Shown: positions 12,968 to 25,686 of the stretch, one piece after another
Numbering within the stretch: position 1 is the stretch's first letter
Layout: every line of letters starts with the position of its first letter
From: Paragordius varius
Taxonomy: Eukaryota > Nematomorpha
Length of the DNA stretch: 64,000 nucleotides
NCBI GenBank assembly: GCA_964247055.1
Contig: OZ176051.1
Coordinates: 14,446,001 to 14,510,000 of the forward strand
Reading direction: 5' to 3'
The notes under the pieces: model-generated
Seen by the model: only the letters and a program-made list of their open reading frames with translations
Told to the model about the DNA's origin: nothing
The model's database searches: none
Program-made: the position numbers and the translations under genes

Positions 12968-13736
12968 TGGATTTTTTTAGTGGAAACTGGAAATATACCA
13001 CACCGATGGTGTAAAAACAGGCAAAGTATGTTTTAATTTTGTACGGCGTTAAAGTTTAAAATATCTGGTCACATTACTAAATGCCCTTTTACAATTAGCG
13101 ACTGACTTTAAAATAGTTAAAAGTTGAAGCGCAACCCTTAAATTGGGGAACACATCTTCGCCGTATCAAATTATAAAGGTTAAGAGTTCTAACGGACTAG
13201 GTTCAATATCTTTTCGAAATAGTTTAATTATCCTACAATCACAAATTTCCATAAAAAGATCTGTTCCATTAAAATGTGTGCTGAAAGATTCGCCTTTAGA
13301 TTTAAAATTTTTTTTATTGTTATTGTTAAGCGTCAATTAATTTTCAATATCCATTAAAAAACCAAATTTAGAATTAAAATCTCTCAGTCTAGAAATCGCT
13401 TTTCATTTTATGTTGCTTAACCATTCATACGATAAATTTCATTTCATGCAGAAAGAATCACAACCTCTGATTCTTTTTTTTTGGCTTCCTAGCATAGGTT
13501 GATATAAATATAGAAACATTCCAGTTTGCACATACAATAGCGTTTTTTATGGCTTCCTCGCAAAACTAATTCCGTATACCTGAACAGTAGTTAAGGATTC
13601 CAGGTTCTTAATCGCTATTAAAATTAATTTTAGGATAAATCTAAGTTAAACCCTATCAATTTTTTTAAATATTTCATGCCACAAAAAAATTAGTAGATAA
13701 ATATACATTTTAGAGTCTGATTTTTTCTTTTATATT

Positions 13737-13884
13737 AAAGGGTAAAGACCCAAATTGTATTTAGACTTCGAAGGTTATAAAACTCACCTGCTCAGGTTTG
13801 ACGGTGATGATGGAAAAATTGCGTGTTTTGGGGAATCTGGCATGTAGTGTAAGAGTCCGGCGCCCTACCCACTATACCATCAAA
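13737..13884 (-). mobile_element. tRNA-derived SINE, copy 1
   Basis: Read on the minus strand it begins near GATGGTATAGTGGGTAGGGC, resembling a tRNA D-arm with A box, then CGCCGGACTCTTACACTACA around an anticodon-like CTCTTA, and ends GGGTCTTTACCCTTT. The plus-strand copy at 23557-23711 shares this over its whole length. The CTCTTA loop suggests derivation from a tRNA-Lys(CTT)-like gene. The B box is decayed in this copy. Confidence 0.7.
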
Positions 13885-14169
13885 AAATTAATAAAAAATT
13901 GAATAAGAACGGACGTCTTACTTATTGTTTCACTAGTATGAAGTTATTTAATTAAACCTTTTAATAATTCTTTCAAATCAATTCCCTTAACAATAGCATT
14001 AACATTTCGAATTCTAATGCTTCATCGGAGACTCACACTTGACAGTTTAATAGTTTTTTAATTTAGTCTCATTTAATAGTTCAAGGTGAAAAAAAGGTAA
14101 ATATTATTAATTATTTAAAAACGGGTCACTCTAATAAAATCTTGTTTTGCTATACTAAATTCATTGTTA

Positions 14170-14975
14170 AAGTTGACAAATATTTTTTGTTTTTTCCATT
14201 CTGCCTGCGATGTGACCCGACATCATAGCTGCATTATCAAAGATTCTTTTTAACAATTTTTTTCTTATAATCAATAAATATTTACTTTACAACTGAATTT
14301 GTTCTCCGTATACTGTATCCAGCGTTGATCAGATATAGGTCCATAATACATATGTTTTATATATCAATCAATTTAGTATTAACTTTCAAAGCCAAAAGAT
14401 ATATAAACGTTTTCCCCTATTTATTGAATCAATAACTAAAGTTTCAGTATTATTATTATTATTAAGGGGTACCGTTTTGTGCTGCCGCACACATTTAATT
14501 TAATTCAATTGTCAGAATTTATTTTCGTTTAATAATATTTCATAGTCATTCTCAATTTAGTTGTTTTAGATTTTTCGTTTCCTATTTCCGTAACCGCTGA
14601 GATGACAATAAAATTAATAATACCTTGTTAAAGATAGAATGTTTTTTAAATAAATTATTTTGAGTTTTAAAATTATATTTAATAAAAATGCAATAAATTT
14701 ATAAATTATAAGAAGAGATAGGGTTACGTTTGGGCAGAAAGTGCATAATGTGTAGTCTTGATCCCATTTACATTTTATATTATTTTAGGGACTATTACAT
14801 GAATTGCCAAATAATTTTTATAAAAAAACATACATAGACGCCCTTATTGCACATGTTTAAAGGATTATTACATGAAAGTTGTTATTATATTTGCATACTT
14901 TATAAAAAATAAAAAATAGCCGCCCCTAAATAACAGCTCCAGGGTCATGTTAAACCCTTCATTGGTACGCTACTG
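14170..14975 (-). mobile_element. hAT transposon remnant
   Basis: On the minus strand the right edge at 14975 starts CAGTAGCGTACCAATGAAGG, a hAT-like terminus. Near 14190-14242 is a peptide FDNAAMMSGHIAGRMEKTKN, matching the GYD-A-NMSG-hairpin region of hAT-type transposases. The rest is too decayed to follow and the other end is not identified. Confidence 0.55.
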
Positions 14976-15832
14976 CCCTAATTTTAAGATTTTTTGATGC
15001 AAGTAACCCAAAAGTGTTATTTTCTTACATGACTCGTAAGGGCTCAAACAAAATATGATAATTTTGATTTATATATCAGAAGAGAATATAAATTTAATCA
15101 ATGACCCTTCTACCAACATTTTAACACTTCGTATATTGATAAGATTTCCAAAAATATCAAAATTGTAAAAGGCAGGACAGAGGTCCGTCCAATATTAACG
15201 CAAAACTTAAGAAAGTCATTAGATGAACAATAGGTAACATAAATATAGGAATTCTCTTATATCCTTAAAATTATAATTAATTGCTTGTTGGCTACAGGCT
15301 TAAACAAACAATCGTTGTTAATAAATTTGTTAATTAAATGACGTGATCATCTCGCCTTTCTCTCATCTGATTCAGACAATCATATCGATTTGTAAAGACA
15401 ATCTTAATCATTTTTTATAAATTATCAGTAAATAAAAAGTAACATTGTTCATATTTCCATTTATTGATCGTTTAGGATCTACTCAAAAAAATGTATTTAA
15501 AAGCGGAATATTTATATAATTTTAAATGGCAGGTAAATATTTTTTGACATATATTGTGTGCGTTTTATAGAAGTAGACAATAAAATTACATTATATATAA
15601 TGCCTTAATACCATATAGTATAGAATCGGAGATTTTTAATTCAATTTTAACATATATTTTATTTTCAATTATTTTAACAGAAAACACTTGAACAAATAGA
15701 ATAATTATAAGTTGTTTAATTGGGATAAATCTTTTATGGTTTTTAACCTTGATGCTAATACATATATTTATTATATCTGGTTTTTCATAATTATATTATA
15801 TGGTTTTACTAAACCAAATGAATATTATGTAG

Positions 15833-15871
<39 letters not shown>

Positions 15872-16464
15872 TCTTTATGACCTTCTAAATAATATTTTTA
15901 TTTCAATGACAATCTCACATAAACTTTTAATATATTTTAATTTTCAGATAAAAATATGTGAAAAACTTTAGGGCAATAGAATTATTTAATCAAATGTTAC
16001 GCGGTATATGTTTTACAAGGCTATCGCTAAAAAAGGAATTTAAAATACATATGAAGGACCCGAAATTGGTTATTCTAAAACATATAAAAAGGCGATATTT
16101 TCATAAAATTATTTTACTTTTTGTTAAACATCTATTATTAATATTCAATATTGGACAAAACTCTGTGGTAAACCCCTAATTTTATTTACTGTGTAATTTT
16201 TGCGTGTCTAAAATGTTGGATGCAACATAGAATTGTTTTATGAAATAAAAAATAAAAATTCATAGATTTGGTAAAATCTAAATCCTGAAATTTCATCAAT
16301 ATGGAAAAATATTATAACTCGAGCAGGAATAAAACCGTTTTTAACCCTCTAAATTGAATGAAAATGCTTACTTTTCCGGAAAAATTCATTTAAATTAATT
16401 TACATAAATTTAATAACAGACTTTTCTTTTAAAATAATTATATATATAATTACAAAGTTTCCAT
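14976..16464. other. Intergenic repeat-derived sequence, no gene called
   Basis: Near 15020 is ACATGACTCGTAAGGGCTCA, a landmark of the ATCCTGAT repeat family. A TA tract lies at 15837-15868. The open frame at 15958-16179 follows a TTTTCAG but that acceptor puts a stop ahead of it in frame, so I do not call an exon. Confidence 0.4.
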
Positions 16465-17437
16465 AAAAATGTCCTGATGAAATATTTATATATGTATTAA
16501 TGTAACCGTATTATGAGTAATTTAAGAGAGTTATTTCCGCTATATAGTTGCTACAAATGGCAAATGCAGACATTCGATTTTTGGTGAAATATCACAAAAT
16601 ATAAATCAACTTTATATAAAAAGCAAAACAATATATTCTTAAATATATATAGATTAAGATGTTGTCGCTAAAACCCAATTTTTTCCCTCTTCTCTAATGG
16701 GCTATTCTCTTATAAATGCTGAAAGCCACTTGGCCAAATTTTTTTATATAATGTACGCCAAAAAAGTTTTTTTCCGACAAAATGTGCCCAAAATTTTAAT
16801 TTATAGGAGGTTTTGCTATTTGAGACATATAAACGGTATAAAAACGCTTTAATATGTTATAAAAACACTTTTTCTATCTAATTTGTAGATACACATTTCT
16901 ATTCCCTAAAAATTATAATATAAATGTTTTGTTTTAATTTGGGTGATCTTGCATAAAAAACACAATTTTTATTTAAAAAATTTTAAGGACAAATATTTTA
17001 ATTAAATCTAATTTTTATTATGTATTAAAGTATTTCCTATATCGATCCCACATACCCTAAAATAGATAAACTAGGCTTAAGATTTTGCTATAAAATATAT
17101 TTTTGAGCAAAATACATTTTTTAAAAAAACCTTTAATATCAGAATTCAGAATTTACTATTTAATCAACATCTTTCAGCTGGGTTTATTTAAGAGAACTCT
17201 CTTAAGAGCAAAAATATTTGATTTTAAAAGTCCACATCTAAAATGATGCTTTTTTACAGAGTTTATGACATATCATAATTTAAAATCAGTAAAATTTCAC
17301 CTAAATTATGTGTGAATTATGCCATTTTGTAATACATTAAACAAATGTAAAAACTTTCTTAAATCACTCGTAAGGACCAAAACCAAAATATCCTGATTCA
17401 TTTTACTTTAAAATATATACATTTCATCAGGATATTT
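16465..17437. mobile_element. Foldback MITE, ATCCTGAT family, best-bounded copy
   Basis: The ends AATGTCCTGATGAAATATTT and, inverted, AATATCCTGATGAAATGTAT form matching terminal repeats about 970 bp apart. The interior has opposed arms, with AAACGGTATAAAAACGCTTT near 16831 facing TATATCGATCCCACATACCC near 17040. No coding sequence is seen. It ends roughly 100 bp upstream of the first exon of gene C. Confidence 0.6.
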
Positions 17438-17539
17438 ATCCCGATACGCAGTTCTATTTATTTGTTATAGTTTATACTAATAAATTTTAATTTATTTTAT
17501 TTCATCCCAACAGAGAATCGATTAATAGTAAAAAACAAA

Positions 17540-20500
17540 ATGGCAACTCAAACATCAATTTTGGTAAAAACTGCACTATTGGTTTTGGCCCTGGTTGGAA
17601 CCTTAAGTTTTTTGCCTACAATAAAAGGTTTAGTTTTTATATAGTTTTGCAATGTAATGTGGTATAAAATAAATAATTTACCACTTATATTACCTTGAAT
17701 TTTATAGTGATCTCCGTTATATATTTAAAAATAAATGAATGGGTTTTCATTTGCCGAATAAAATCGGGACTAAACGCCATAATACAAGTATTCGCAACTG
17801 ATTATTTTTAGGCTATATATACGCAAAAAACGCAAAATTTTTAAATAAATAGAATATTAGTAAAAAGGTTTCATGCAAAAATTCATAATATTGGAATTAC
17901 CAGATTATGAAATGGTTAAATATTACTTTATAAATTAATTAATGAATTAAGCTTAACCTTTTTATATAAACTACAGAGGATATTATTTTGGTATTCCCAT
18001 ATTTAGTGTGAAAGCAAGGCGTGCCATAAATTTGGTGAACTTTCAATAAAATTTTGAATTGATATTACATAATTTTATTAACGCTAAATATAAATCACGA
18101 TGAATATATTGGTTTGATATATGAAAATAAATATTGATAGATGTATTGGTTATGTTGCTCTTAGTTTTGGGATTCAAAATTCATAAGAATTATTTTTCTC
18201 TTTTTAATTGTTCCTATCGAAGTAGCAATAAAATTATGGATAATAATAATAATGATAAAATTTGTCATATTATGGTTTATTATCATTTTAGATAAATAGC
18301 CTAAAATCATATAGTTAGGGTTCTATAAAATTTCAGCTCAGAAGATGGCTTTTTCTTTTAACACATTTAAAAGACAAATTTTTTTTATAAAATATATTAA
18401 AAAATTAATTATTAAATAGCTAAACTCACTATTAAATTCTTAACATCCATATTTTATCCAATAAAAAAAAACTTATATATATAAAAAACCAATATTGATT
18501 TCAATTTTTGCATTTTATTGTCATCTGGTTCATGAGTGTATAAAAATATATACTGTATTTTGAATACCAACATCAATGGAATCTTAAGTATATTATTTAT
18601 GCAAAAAAAATTCGTACAAATCCCAATAAAAATATTGATTTGTCATAAAACGGACTTGTTAGAGGGATTTGTGGGTTTGTTGGTTGATGTTCCACTTCTT
18701 TTAAATTCTATTGTACAAATTATATATAAAATAATTCCCACACATGTAAGAACCTAAAATAAAAGAGTATAAATTTTATAAACACTCATGAACCATATGA
18801 CAAAAAAATGCAAAAATAAAAATCACTATTTTGGTTTTATTTTTATAGATAAGTTTTTTTCGAATAAAATATGTATGTTAAGATTTTAATAGTGAGTTTA
18901 GCTAGTAGAAAAGCAAAAAAATTATTTTAATATAGTTTCATTTTTATCTTTTAATTGTAAAAGAAAAACGCAATCCTTTGAGCTTAAATTTTATACCCTA
19001 ATTATATGATTTTAAGCTAATTATATATTGAAAATATATCATAAAATGATAATAAACCATAATATCTCAAATTTTTTCATTATTTTTTGAATTGAATTAT
19101 CCTTAATTTATTTTGTTCGAATTCGATTTTCTCTCAATATTTTAAAAATTAGTTGTCAACAAATAAAATTTTTTCGGCAAATGAATCTTGTCATGAACAA
19201 GCTTGTGCCAAATTTTTTTGTTAAAAATTTTTGGCCCACAGTTATATTTTTGTTAATGGTCAGACTTAAACCAAAATATTTGATAATATATAATTTGATG
19301 AACGCAAAAATCTATAACTTTTTTAGAGGTCTTCAATCAAAATTTTTTAACAGTACTAAAATAGATTTTGGTATAATAAACGTAAAAAGGCTGAGATCGT
19401 GCCATAACAATTTTATATATATGCTACATAACATCAAAATATATTTTTAAAAGGTATAAAATTTATTTTTAAACAAAATTTGAACGAAGCATGGTGGCGA
19501 AACCCATTTAGATTTAGCTAAACTTTGGGGTCAAAAGATATTTTTATATTGTTTACCTTTAAATTAAAAAAGATTTTATCTAAAAAACACAATGTATGTT
19601 CTTGTTGGCGCACGAATTTTTGCCTAAAATTATTAGGTTATAAAAGTTAGCAGCATTTTAAAACTTAATGTTTAATAATGTTTCTAAGGAGTTTCAAAAT
19701 ACCCCAAAAATAACGTAAACAAAATTAACTTTGATATTTAAGCAAGTAAATATTTTAATGATAACTTCTTTTATGTCATCTGACATTTATAAAATTTCAG
19801 CGCCCATTCGGCTTTATACGTTTTTAAATTAAAATTTTCTACTAAATATAATGTAACATATTATTAAATTATTTTTTGGATTGTCGGGTTTCAAACATTT
19901 TTGGTATAATGCGCTAAAAAGTACCACAGAATACATATTCTCTGATAAATAAATTTTGTTGTTATCTTTTGGTTTCGATTCTTACGAGTCACTAAAAAAC
20001 ATATATTCACAATTTTTTTATACATCCAAATTTCGTATATGCATCATTTTTTTGTGTTGCAAAGCGCAAGTGTTATATTTCGAAACGTCCAATATATAAA
20101 TATTTTTACAATATGAATACAAACTTCATCAACATCTTTTGATTTAGGAAGGTATTTGGATATAGGGCTACGGTTTCATTCCAATTTTGTACTTAAACCC
20201 ATAAAAGATTAGTCGATAAAATATTTTCCAAATATTGTATAAAAAGTATTTATACTATGAATGTTGCAGAAGTAAAAATTATACGGTATTTCAACTCTAG
20301 GCCGTGAAAATAAGCAAGTTTTTATAAAATAAAAGCCAAAGATCCGATTTGGGCTATAAAAATTTATGACTGTTAAATTTTGTTAGAAAAGTTTTTCCGA
20401 AAAAATGGATATTATGTTTAAAAATTTTATTAGCAATGGTGAAGCGAGTTTTATGATATTTTGAACAATGCGAACGGTGTAAAAACACTTTATATTATAA

Positions 20501-23500
20501 CACTTTTTATACATTTCGATGAACGTTTCATTTACCTCACACTTAAACGTTAGTTTGCTATTAAATTTGTATGAATATATGAAACAATTCACATAAAACA
20601 AAGTTTTTAGGAATGTTTTCATTGATATGGCTAATGTTCAGAACTATTATACAATAAGTGTTTTTATAATATGCAGTTCTCCTATAATTCCATCATGCCT
20701 CAAAATCGTAAATAGTAAATTTCAATATAGAGCAAATGAATTTTTCAAAGAAATATTTGATGCCATAATCTAGCATATATTAAAATTATAAGACAAACAC
20801 ATTTAAAGGGACTTTCGGAGTTCACATCTAAATATTAAATTTTATTAAAGTATTGTTTAGCTTTTTAAAATTTATTATATCATATGTTTTAATATAATTT
20901 TTTGGAGCAACGAATTTATTACCAAAAAAATTTTATTAAAAATGTGCACTGAAAGCATCAGAATCCTGATACATTATCAAAATAAGTAAGTTCCTAGGCT
21001 ACTTTTTGTGCTTGGCGATTTGGGATGCAGTGTATTATATTTAATGTTTAACAACCCATGAAAAATATTTGATTTTGATCCCACCACAACCAGATAACGG
21101 CAGGCGCTTCTGCCATAACCTAACCTTCCAACTCCTTTGTCACATTATCTATCGATACCTTGATAGGGCTCTCTCTAAAGAAAATTGGGTTGTTTTCATA
21201 GACTTGAGCCTACATTCTAGTAATGGATCTCTCCCCGTTTCCCCTATTTTTATTGATCAAAAAAGTAGCAGCTTCAATATCTAAAACCATACACTCGGCT
21301 ATTTCTCATTATGTTAATATTAGTTTGTCTGCCTCACTTACTGTTAGCGTTATATTATCTTTATAATGAGTTTTATGGGCCATGGCTTGGAAAGGATTTT
21401 GAACAAATGTGACTAAGTTACCGAATGCGGGACATTATTCACACCAAATTAACACATTTGCCATGCCGCCATTATTCGTATTTGCATTCATTATTATTGT
21501 CGCTCTTCTGATACCGATTCTTTTTGATTTAAGGAAATTAATTGACGAAACATAAAAAGCAATTGTGTGGTGCTTTTCCACAAATTTTGAACCCTTGAAA
21601 AAAGTTCTATGATTTATAATCAAACGAGCGAACTGAAATCTTGCGGTGAACACAGAATTTTGGTTTGGAAAAAAAACTTGACGATAAAAATCGGAAAAAA
21701 GCATCATATATTGGATATATTATTATTGTTATATTTTAATAATTATTCGAAATTCCGCTCCAATCAAAAATATCTTTTAAATATCAACATTAATGGAAAT
21801 CTCAAGTCTTTTGTCATATATTTAACCTGTCCAGGGCTTCTTAAACTATGGGTCATAAGTCCATTTGGGGTCGCGATACAATTTAACAAAAAATGTTTTT
21901 TAACTTGTAAAATTATTGTTATAAAGAAAAATAACAATCATCGTAGATAAATATATCATAAAATCTTTTGGTTCGGAAAGACTGTTTATACCAGCATTTC
22001 TATTCCGATCATTATCTATATATTTGTAAAAATAAAAAATGGTGGCTTTGTGATCTGTTTCCGGAAAACCGGTCCCATTCAAATCCAAATGTCAAAAAAA
22101 TATAATCATTTATGAATGCCCGACAAGGGCTTCGCCCTTTTTTTGAATTAGGCCCCCAGTTCGGGCCCACCCCGTGTGAAAAACGGGTTTTTTTGAAAAC
22201 AGAAGTTTAGAAAAATCTTGTCTTTGAGACAATTTTCCGGTTGGATCATTCGATTTCTAATATGATTTTGCTTTAATTATGATTGATGCGCGATCCTAGT
22301 CGGCTTACTTTTTTAATTTAGGCTTTCTTTTTACCCGTTCCCCCCGTAAAATGCCATTTTTTCAAAAAAACTAAATATTTTTTAGGGTATGACGTTAAAA
22401 TTCACTGAGGATTCGAGTTACTTTGGTGTTAAAAGTAAACTTTCTCTCGTATTTTTAAAATGTCTGCTGGTTAAACAGATAGCCGCTAAACCTGCGCCAC
22501 TATATAGAAATTGCGTTGTTTTGGAGCTAATTTACAGAAAATTTATGAAACCATATGTGCTCATTAAAAGCTTAATATTTCCCGTAACTAGGTAAAAATT
22601 AAGGTCGGGTTCTTTTATTAGCCGTTAATTTGGGGCTTTTAAGCCCTAAAACGCCATTATATAACGATTATTTTGTGGGTATTTTTTCGAATAACCCAAG
22701 ACGATGGTATCAAAGATGATTCCGAATATTTGTCCTATGAAGGCAAAGAATTTAACTCAGCGCCTTTTCCATATAAGTCGGGTAGTGGTCTATTGGTTTA
22801 AAACCGAGGCGCCAAACAAAATAAGCGTGGTTTTGGAGCTAATTTTGAAAAAACTAAAGAAGACATACGAGTTCAGTTCACATTTAATCTTTCCTTAAAA
22901 AAAGACCACAATTTTATATCCCTTGATCCCAGATGTATGAACACAATTACAAAATAGAACTTTTAACCATGAATTCGTAAAACGAAAATTTTAAAATAAA
23001 TCCAATGATAGTTGAATATTAACTTTAAGAAGAGACAGATTAAATATGGTCAATTTCGAGTTAACAATATGTCGGCCTATGCAAAAACCCGTAAAAGAAT
23101 AATTAAGACATTCTTTTTATTAAATGTGTTTATTATTATTTTTTTATGTCCATTAACTCTATTTATTGCAAATTATTAAGAATAATGATCACAGAGACCA
23201 CGCCACACCGAAGCGTGAAAGGGCCTGCTAGTATATTGTATAAATTTACTATAAATTGAAAATGTTATAAAAATTCATAAAAAATGTATATTTATTTTTG
23301 TCAATCTCTCAAAACCGAAATAATCCTGATAAATATTATCAACAAAATTTTTAAGTGTTATTTCGACGAAACTATTATTTTTTTATATTTGTTGGGGTCG
23401 TTAAGAAACTCGGAATCATAAATGGGGTCGGGAAATACAAAAGTTTAAGAAGCCCTGGTATAGTCGTATCATTCAGTAAAATTTTCTCAATCATTTTGTT

Positions 23501-25686
23501 CGTCGTCAAATCAGCGATGGGGAATTTATTTAAATAAATCCTATATATAATATAGGCGTGATTGTATAGTAAGTAGGGCGCCGGACTCTTACACTGCATG
23601 CCATAATTCGAACCCCAAAACTACGCAATTTTTCTATCATCACTGGCAGCCATGGGCAGGTAAGTGTTAAAGTCACAAGTACTGATACAATATGAGTCCT
23701 TACCCTTTTTGAGAAAAAAATTTCACAATATATGCATTTTGGGGTTTCTAGCCAATTTTAGAAAAACATAATGGGACTTACCACAACATCTAATAATTTT
23801 TTTTAAAAATATGTTTTGCTTTTTATATATAGTTTATGGTATTTATATTTTGGAAAGCATTTAGCGTTCACGAAATGTTTCCCAAATTAATCCATTTTAT
23901 GAGATGGTTACCACAAAAGTTTAAACTTTCTTAAATCACTCGTAGGGCCAAAAAAATGATTATCTAATACTTTTTCTTATAGGGATCTATATTTAATCAG
24001 GAGGTAGTCTTATATGAATTGAATATTAAATAACACTGAACGATAGTATATCATTGTTGTTAGGGGGTTATTTTAAATATATGTTAATTTATAAATATCC
24101 CACAAGATACATTTTAGGTGCGATTAATATGAGCGCAAAAATTTCGGGGTTATTTTGTGCCCTTGGAACCAAAATAATATTTTATTTGGCCATGCGAATT
24201 TTTTTGGTGAGTTCCACCGCTTAAGTCTTATTACTTATAATACCTTAAACGGTTCACCAACATTTTATATAAAACTAAAGCTTTTTTACAAAATCTTTTA
24301 TTATGTCAGCATTAATTAATATTTTCCAATCCAAATTCTTAGTTGAAAGTCTTTACATTTTACCATAAATTAAAATAATGAGTGATAATTTTGCGATTTT
24401 ACTATATCGAGCATTTACCATAAAAATTAATTATTTACCAACTTATTGTCCCTAAAACCAAAGCATCAAGATATTATTATTAGAATCAAAATATAATTTA
24501 TCGGGACCGATTTGGTGGGCGTATTCATTTTATCCAAAAAAATAAGGTCTTTCGAAACGTGCAAACCGATCCAAAACTTGATTTATTAATATTTTCAATT
24601 TTATAATTTTTTTAAGGCACCTGTGTAAAAGATAGCAGTCGATTAACAAAAGCAGCAAGCTTTTTGTATAAAAATGGCAGCACCACCATTTCGGCTGTAG
24701 ACGGTAGGTGTGTATTAACGATTTCGCTAACCTTACCTGCTGGCACAGCAAGTTTATCTTTCAAATTTATTAAGATTTCATAAAATTTTTAACAGCTATA
24801 TTTTTACATAATAAAATATTTTTTCTACTACTCATATCACATATTTTATACTTAATTGTTTTTTTCTTAAAAAATAGCTTTTACCAGAGATAAATATACT
24901 TATATTCTGAAAGCTGGAGAAACACCCCCACCAGCGGCAAAACCTATCAGAAAGTTAAGTAAGTTAAATTAAAATCAATTGAACAATAATCATTTTTGAT
25001 CTGTAAATTAAAAAACAGCCATAGTTGGGCCCTTTGACACAAAATTTTTTATACATAGAAAATGTTGAGAATAAGTAATAAGTTATTTATTAACATATAG
25101 AGTTTACACATAATCACGTGCAGTATAATTTAAAATTTAATAAAGGTTATATAAAACTTGCTAAGAATTCTGTAAATTTATGTATATTAACGTTTAACAT
25201 ATTGTTTAAATAAATATTTGATTTGTGTGTTGAGGCACAGAAAACTATTTGGACTTATATATTGCTTTAGCGCCAGATTTTGAAAGTACAAAAATTGAAT
25301 ATATGTCGTTTTATGAAAGATTGTTTCGTAGAAAAAATAACATTAATTTAACGCGTTTAGGGACTCGATCCACTAATTCATATACGATGGAGTCAACTAT
25401 AGGACCTTACCCGTTAACCATTGCAGTAATTTTATTTTATTATGATTTCTCAAACAATTCTTATAAAAAAATGTAAGTGTGGAGTTTTGTAATCCTATCA
25501 AATTATATAGGTAGTCATTTAAATTAGGTATTTTACTAACGATAATTTAGAGATAATTTTTATTTGGTCGAGTGTTTCAATAGCACACATTTAATAATAA
25601 CCGTTTAATATTATGCTTATATTTTTTATATTCAGTTTACAGATACGGAAAACAAATTGGTGACTTTGTCGCTCACTCCCAAATAA
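17540..25686 (+). CDS. Gene C: short secreted member of the gene A/B family, five exons
   Basis: Proposed exons are 17540-17627, 24617-24751, 24878-24958, 25241-25425 and 25636-25686, giving 179 aa. Exon 1 encodes a signal peptide (MATQTSILVKTALLVLALVG...). The next exons carry TCVKDSSRLTKAASFLYKNG, ...TFTRDKYTYILKAGETPPPA and ...ESTIGPYPLTIA, and the last ends TENKLVTLSLTPK. Introns 1-3 are phase 1 and intron 4 phase 0. Exon 2 resembles the end of gene A exon 2 (TC...NGS...G), exon 3 matches A's small linker exon (both end TTAA/gtaagt), and exons 4-5 match A exon 4 (GP...F...N.L.LS..P). It lacks A's first and last exons. Intron 1 is 7 kb of repeats, so linking exon 1 rests on phase and position only. 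The intron 4 donor (GCA/gtaatt) is weak; a stronger donor-like ATGTAAGT lies at 25471 but gives no homologous ending. AATAAA is at 25825. Confidence 0.62.
18230..19260. repeat. Large foldback repeat in gene C intron 1
   Basis: Arms of about 330 bp, roughly 18230-18565 and 18745-19075, read as imperfect inverted copies. Shared blocks include TATGGTTTATTATCATTTTA, AGCTAAACTCACTATTAAA and GGTTCATGAGTGTATAAAA, each found inverted in the other arm. The right part continues to about 19260 with sequence also found at 32190-32560 and 52170-52459, so the unit is a dispersed element. The open frame 18536-18757 spans the loop and is probably chance. Confidence 0.75.
20040..20975. repeat. ATCCTGAT foldback family copy in gene C intron 1
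   Basis: Landmarks in order are GCGAACGGTGTAAAAACACT near 20470, TTCCATCATGCCTCAAAATC near 20688, GGACTTTCGGAGTTCACATC near 20811, and AGAATCCTGATACATTATC at the right edge. It is the same order as the 12.4 and 16.5 kb copies. The left border is approximate. Confidence 0.5.
21060..21710. other. Less AT-rich island, unrecognised
   Basis: Base composition here is clearly less AT-rich than the flanks. Overlapping open frames exist on both strands (21069-21284 plus, 21435-21707 minus). Neither shows a motif I can name. The island probably belongs to an old mobile element within the first intron of gene C. Confidence 0.3.
22015..23231 (+). mobile_element. Non-autonomous Helitron
   Basis: The 5' end reads TCTATATATTTGTAAAAATA and then GGTGGCTTTGTGATCTGTTT, shared with the minus-strand copies at 38508 and 37978. 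The 3' end has a hairpin CACGC...GCGTG followed by AAAGGGCCTGCTAG before a T. TC at the start, CTAG at the end with a nearby hairpin, insertion between A and T, and no terminal inverted repeat are the Helitron signature. Inside are two diverged direct copies (about 22325-22600 and 22640-22900), each holding TTTTGGAGCTAATTT. No Rep/helicase is present. It lies in gene C intron 1. Confidence 0.75.
23557..23711 (+). mobile_element. tRNA-derived SINE, copy 2
   Basis: Begins GTGATTGTATAGTAAGTAGG, then GCGCCGGACTCTTACACTGC and ATTCGAACCCC, which is a recognisable B-box. The body is shared with copy 1 (ACGCAATTTTTC-ATCATCAC) and it ends GAGTCCTTACCCTTTTT. It has SINE organisation: a tRNA head, an unrelated body and a short pyrimidine-rich tail. 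Confidence 0.75.

Noticed and set aside
15958-16179. 73-codon frame after a TTTTCAG
   Set aside because: Using that acceptor puts a stop in the same frame before the open part, and the peptide is lysine and isoleucine rich as expected by chance.
18536-18757. 73-codon frame
   Set aside because: It spans the loop of a long palindrome and is not kept in related repeat copies.
23557-23660. Functional tRNA gene
   Set aside because: The tRNA-like head does not close into a full cloverleaf, and the same unit with an unrelated body recurs at 13.7 kb, which indicates a SINE.
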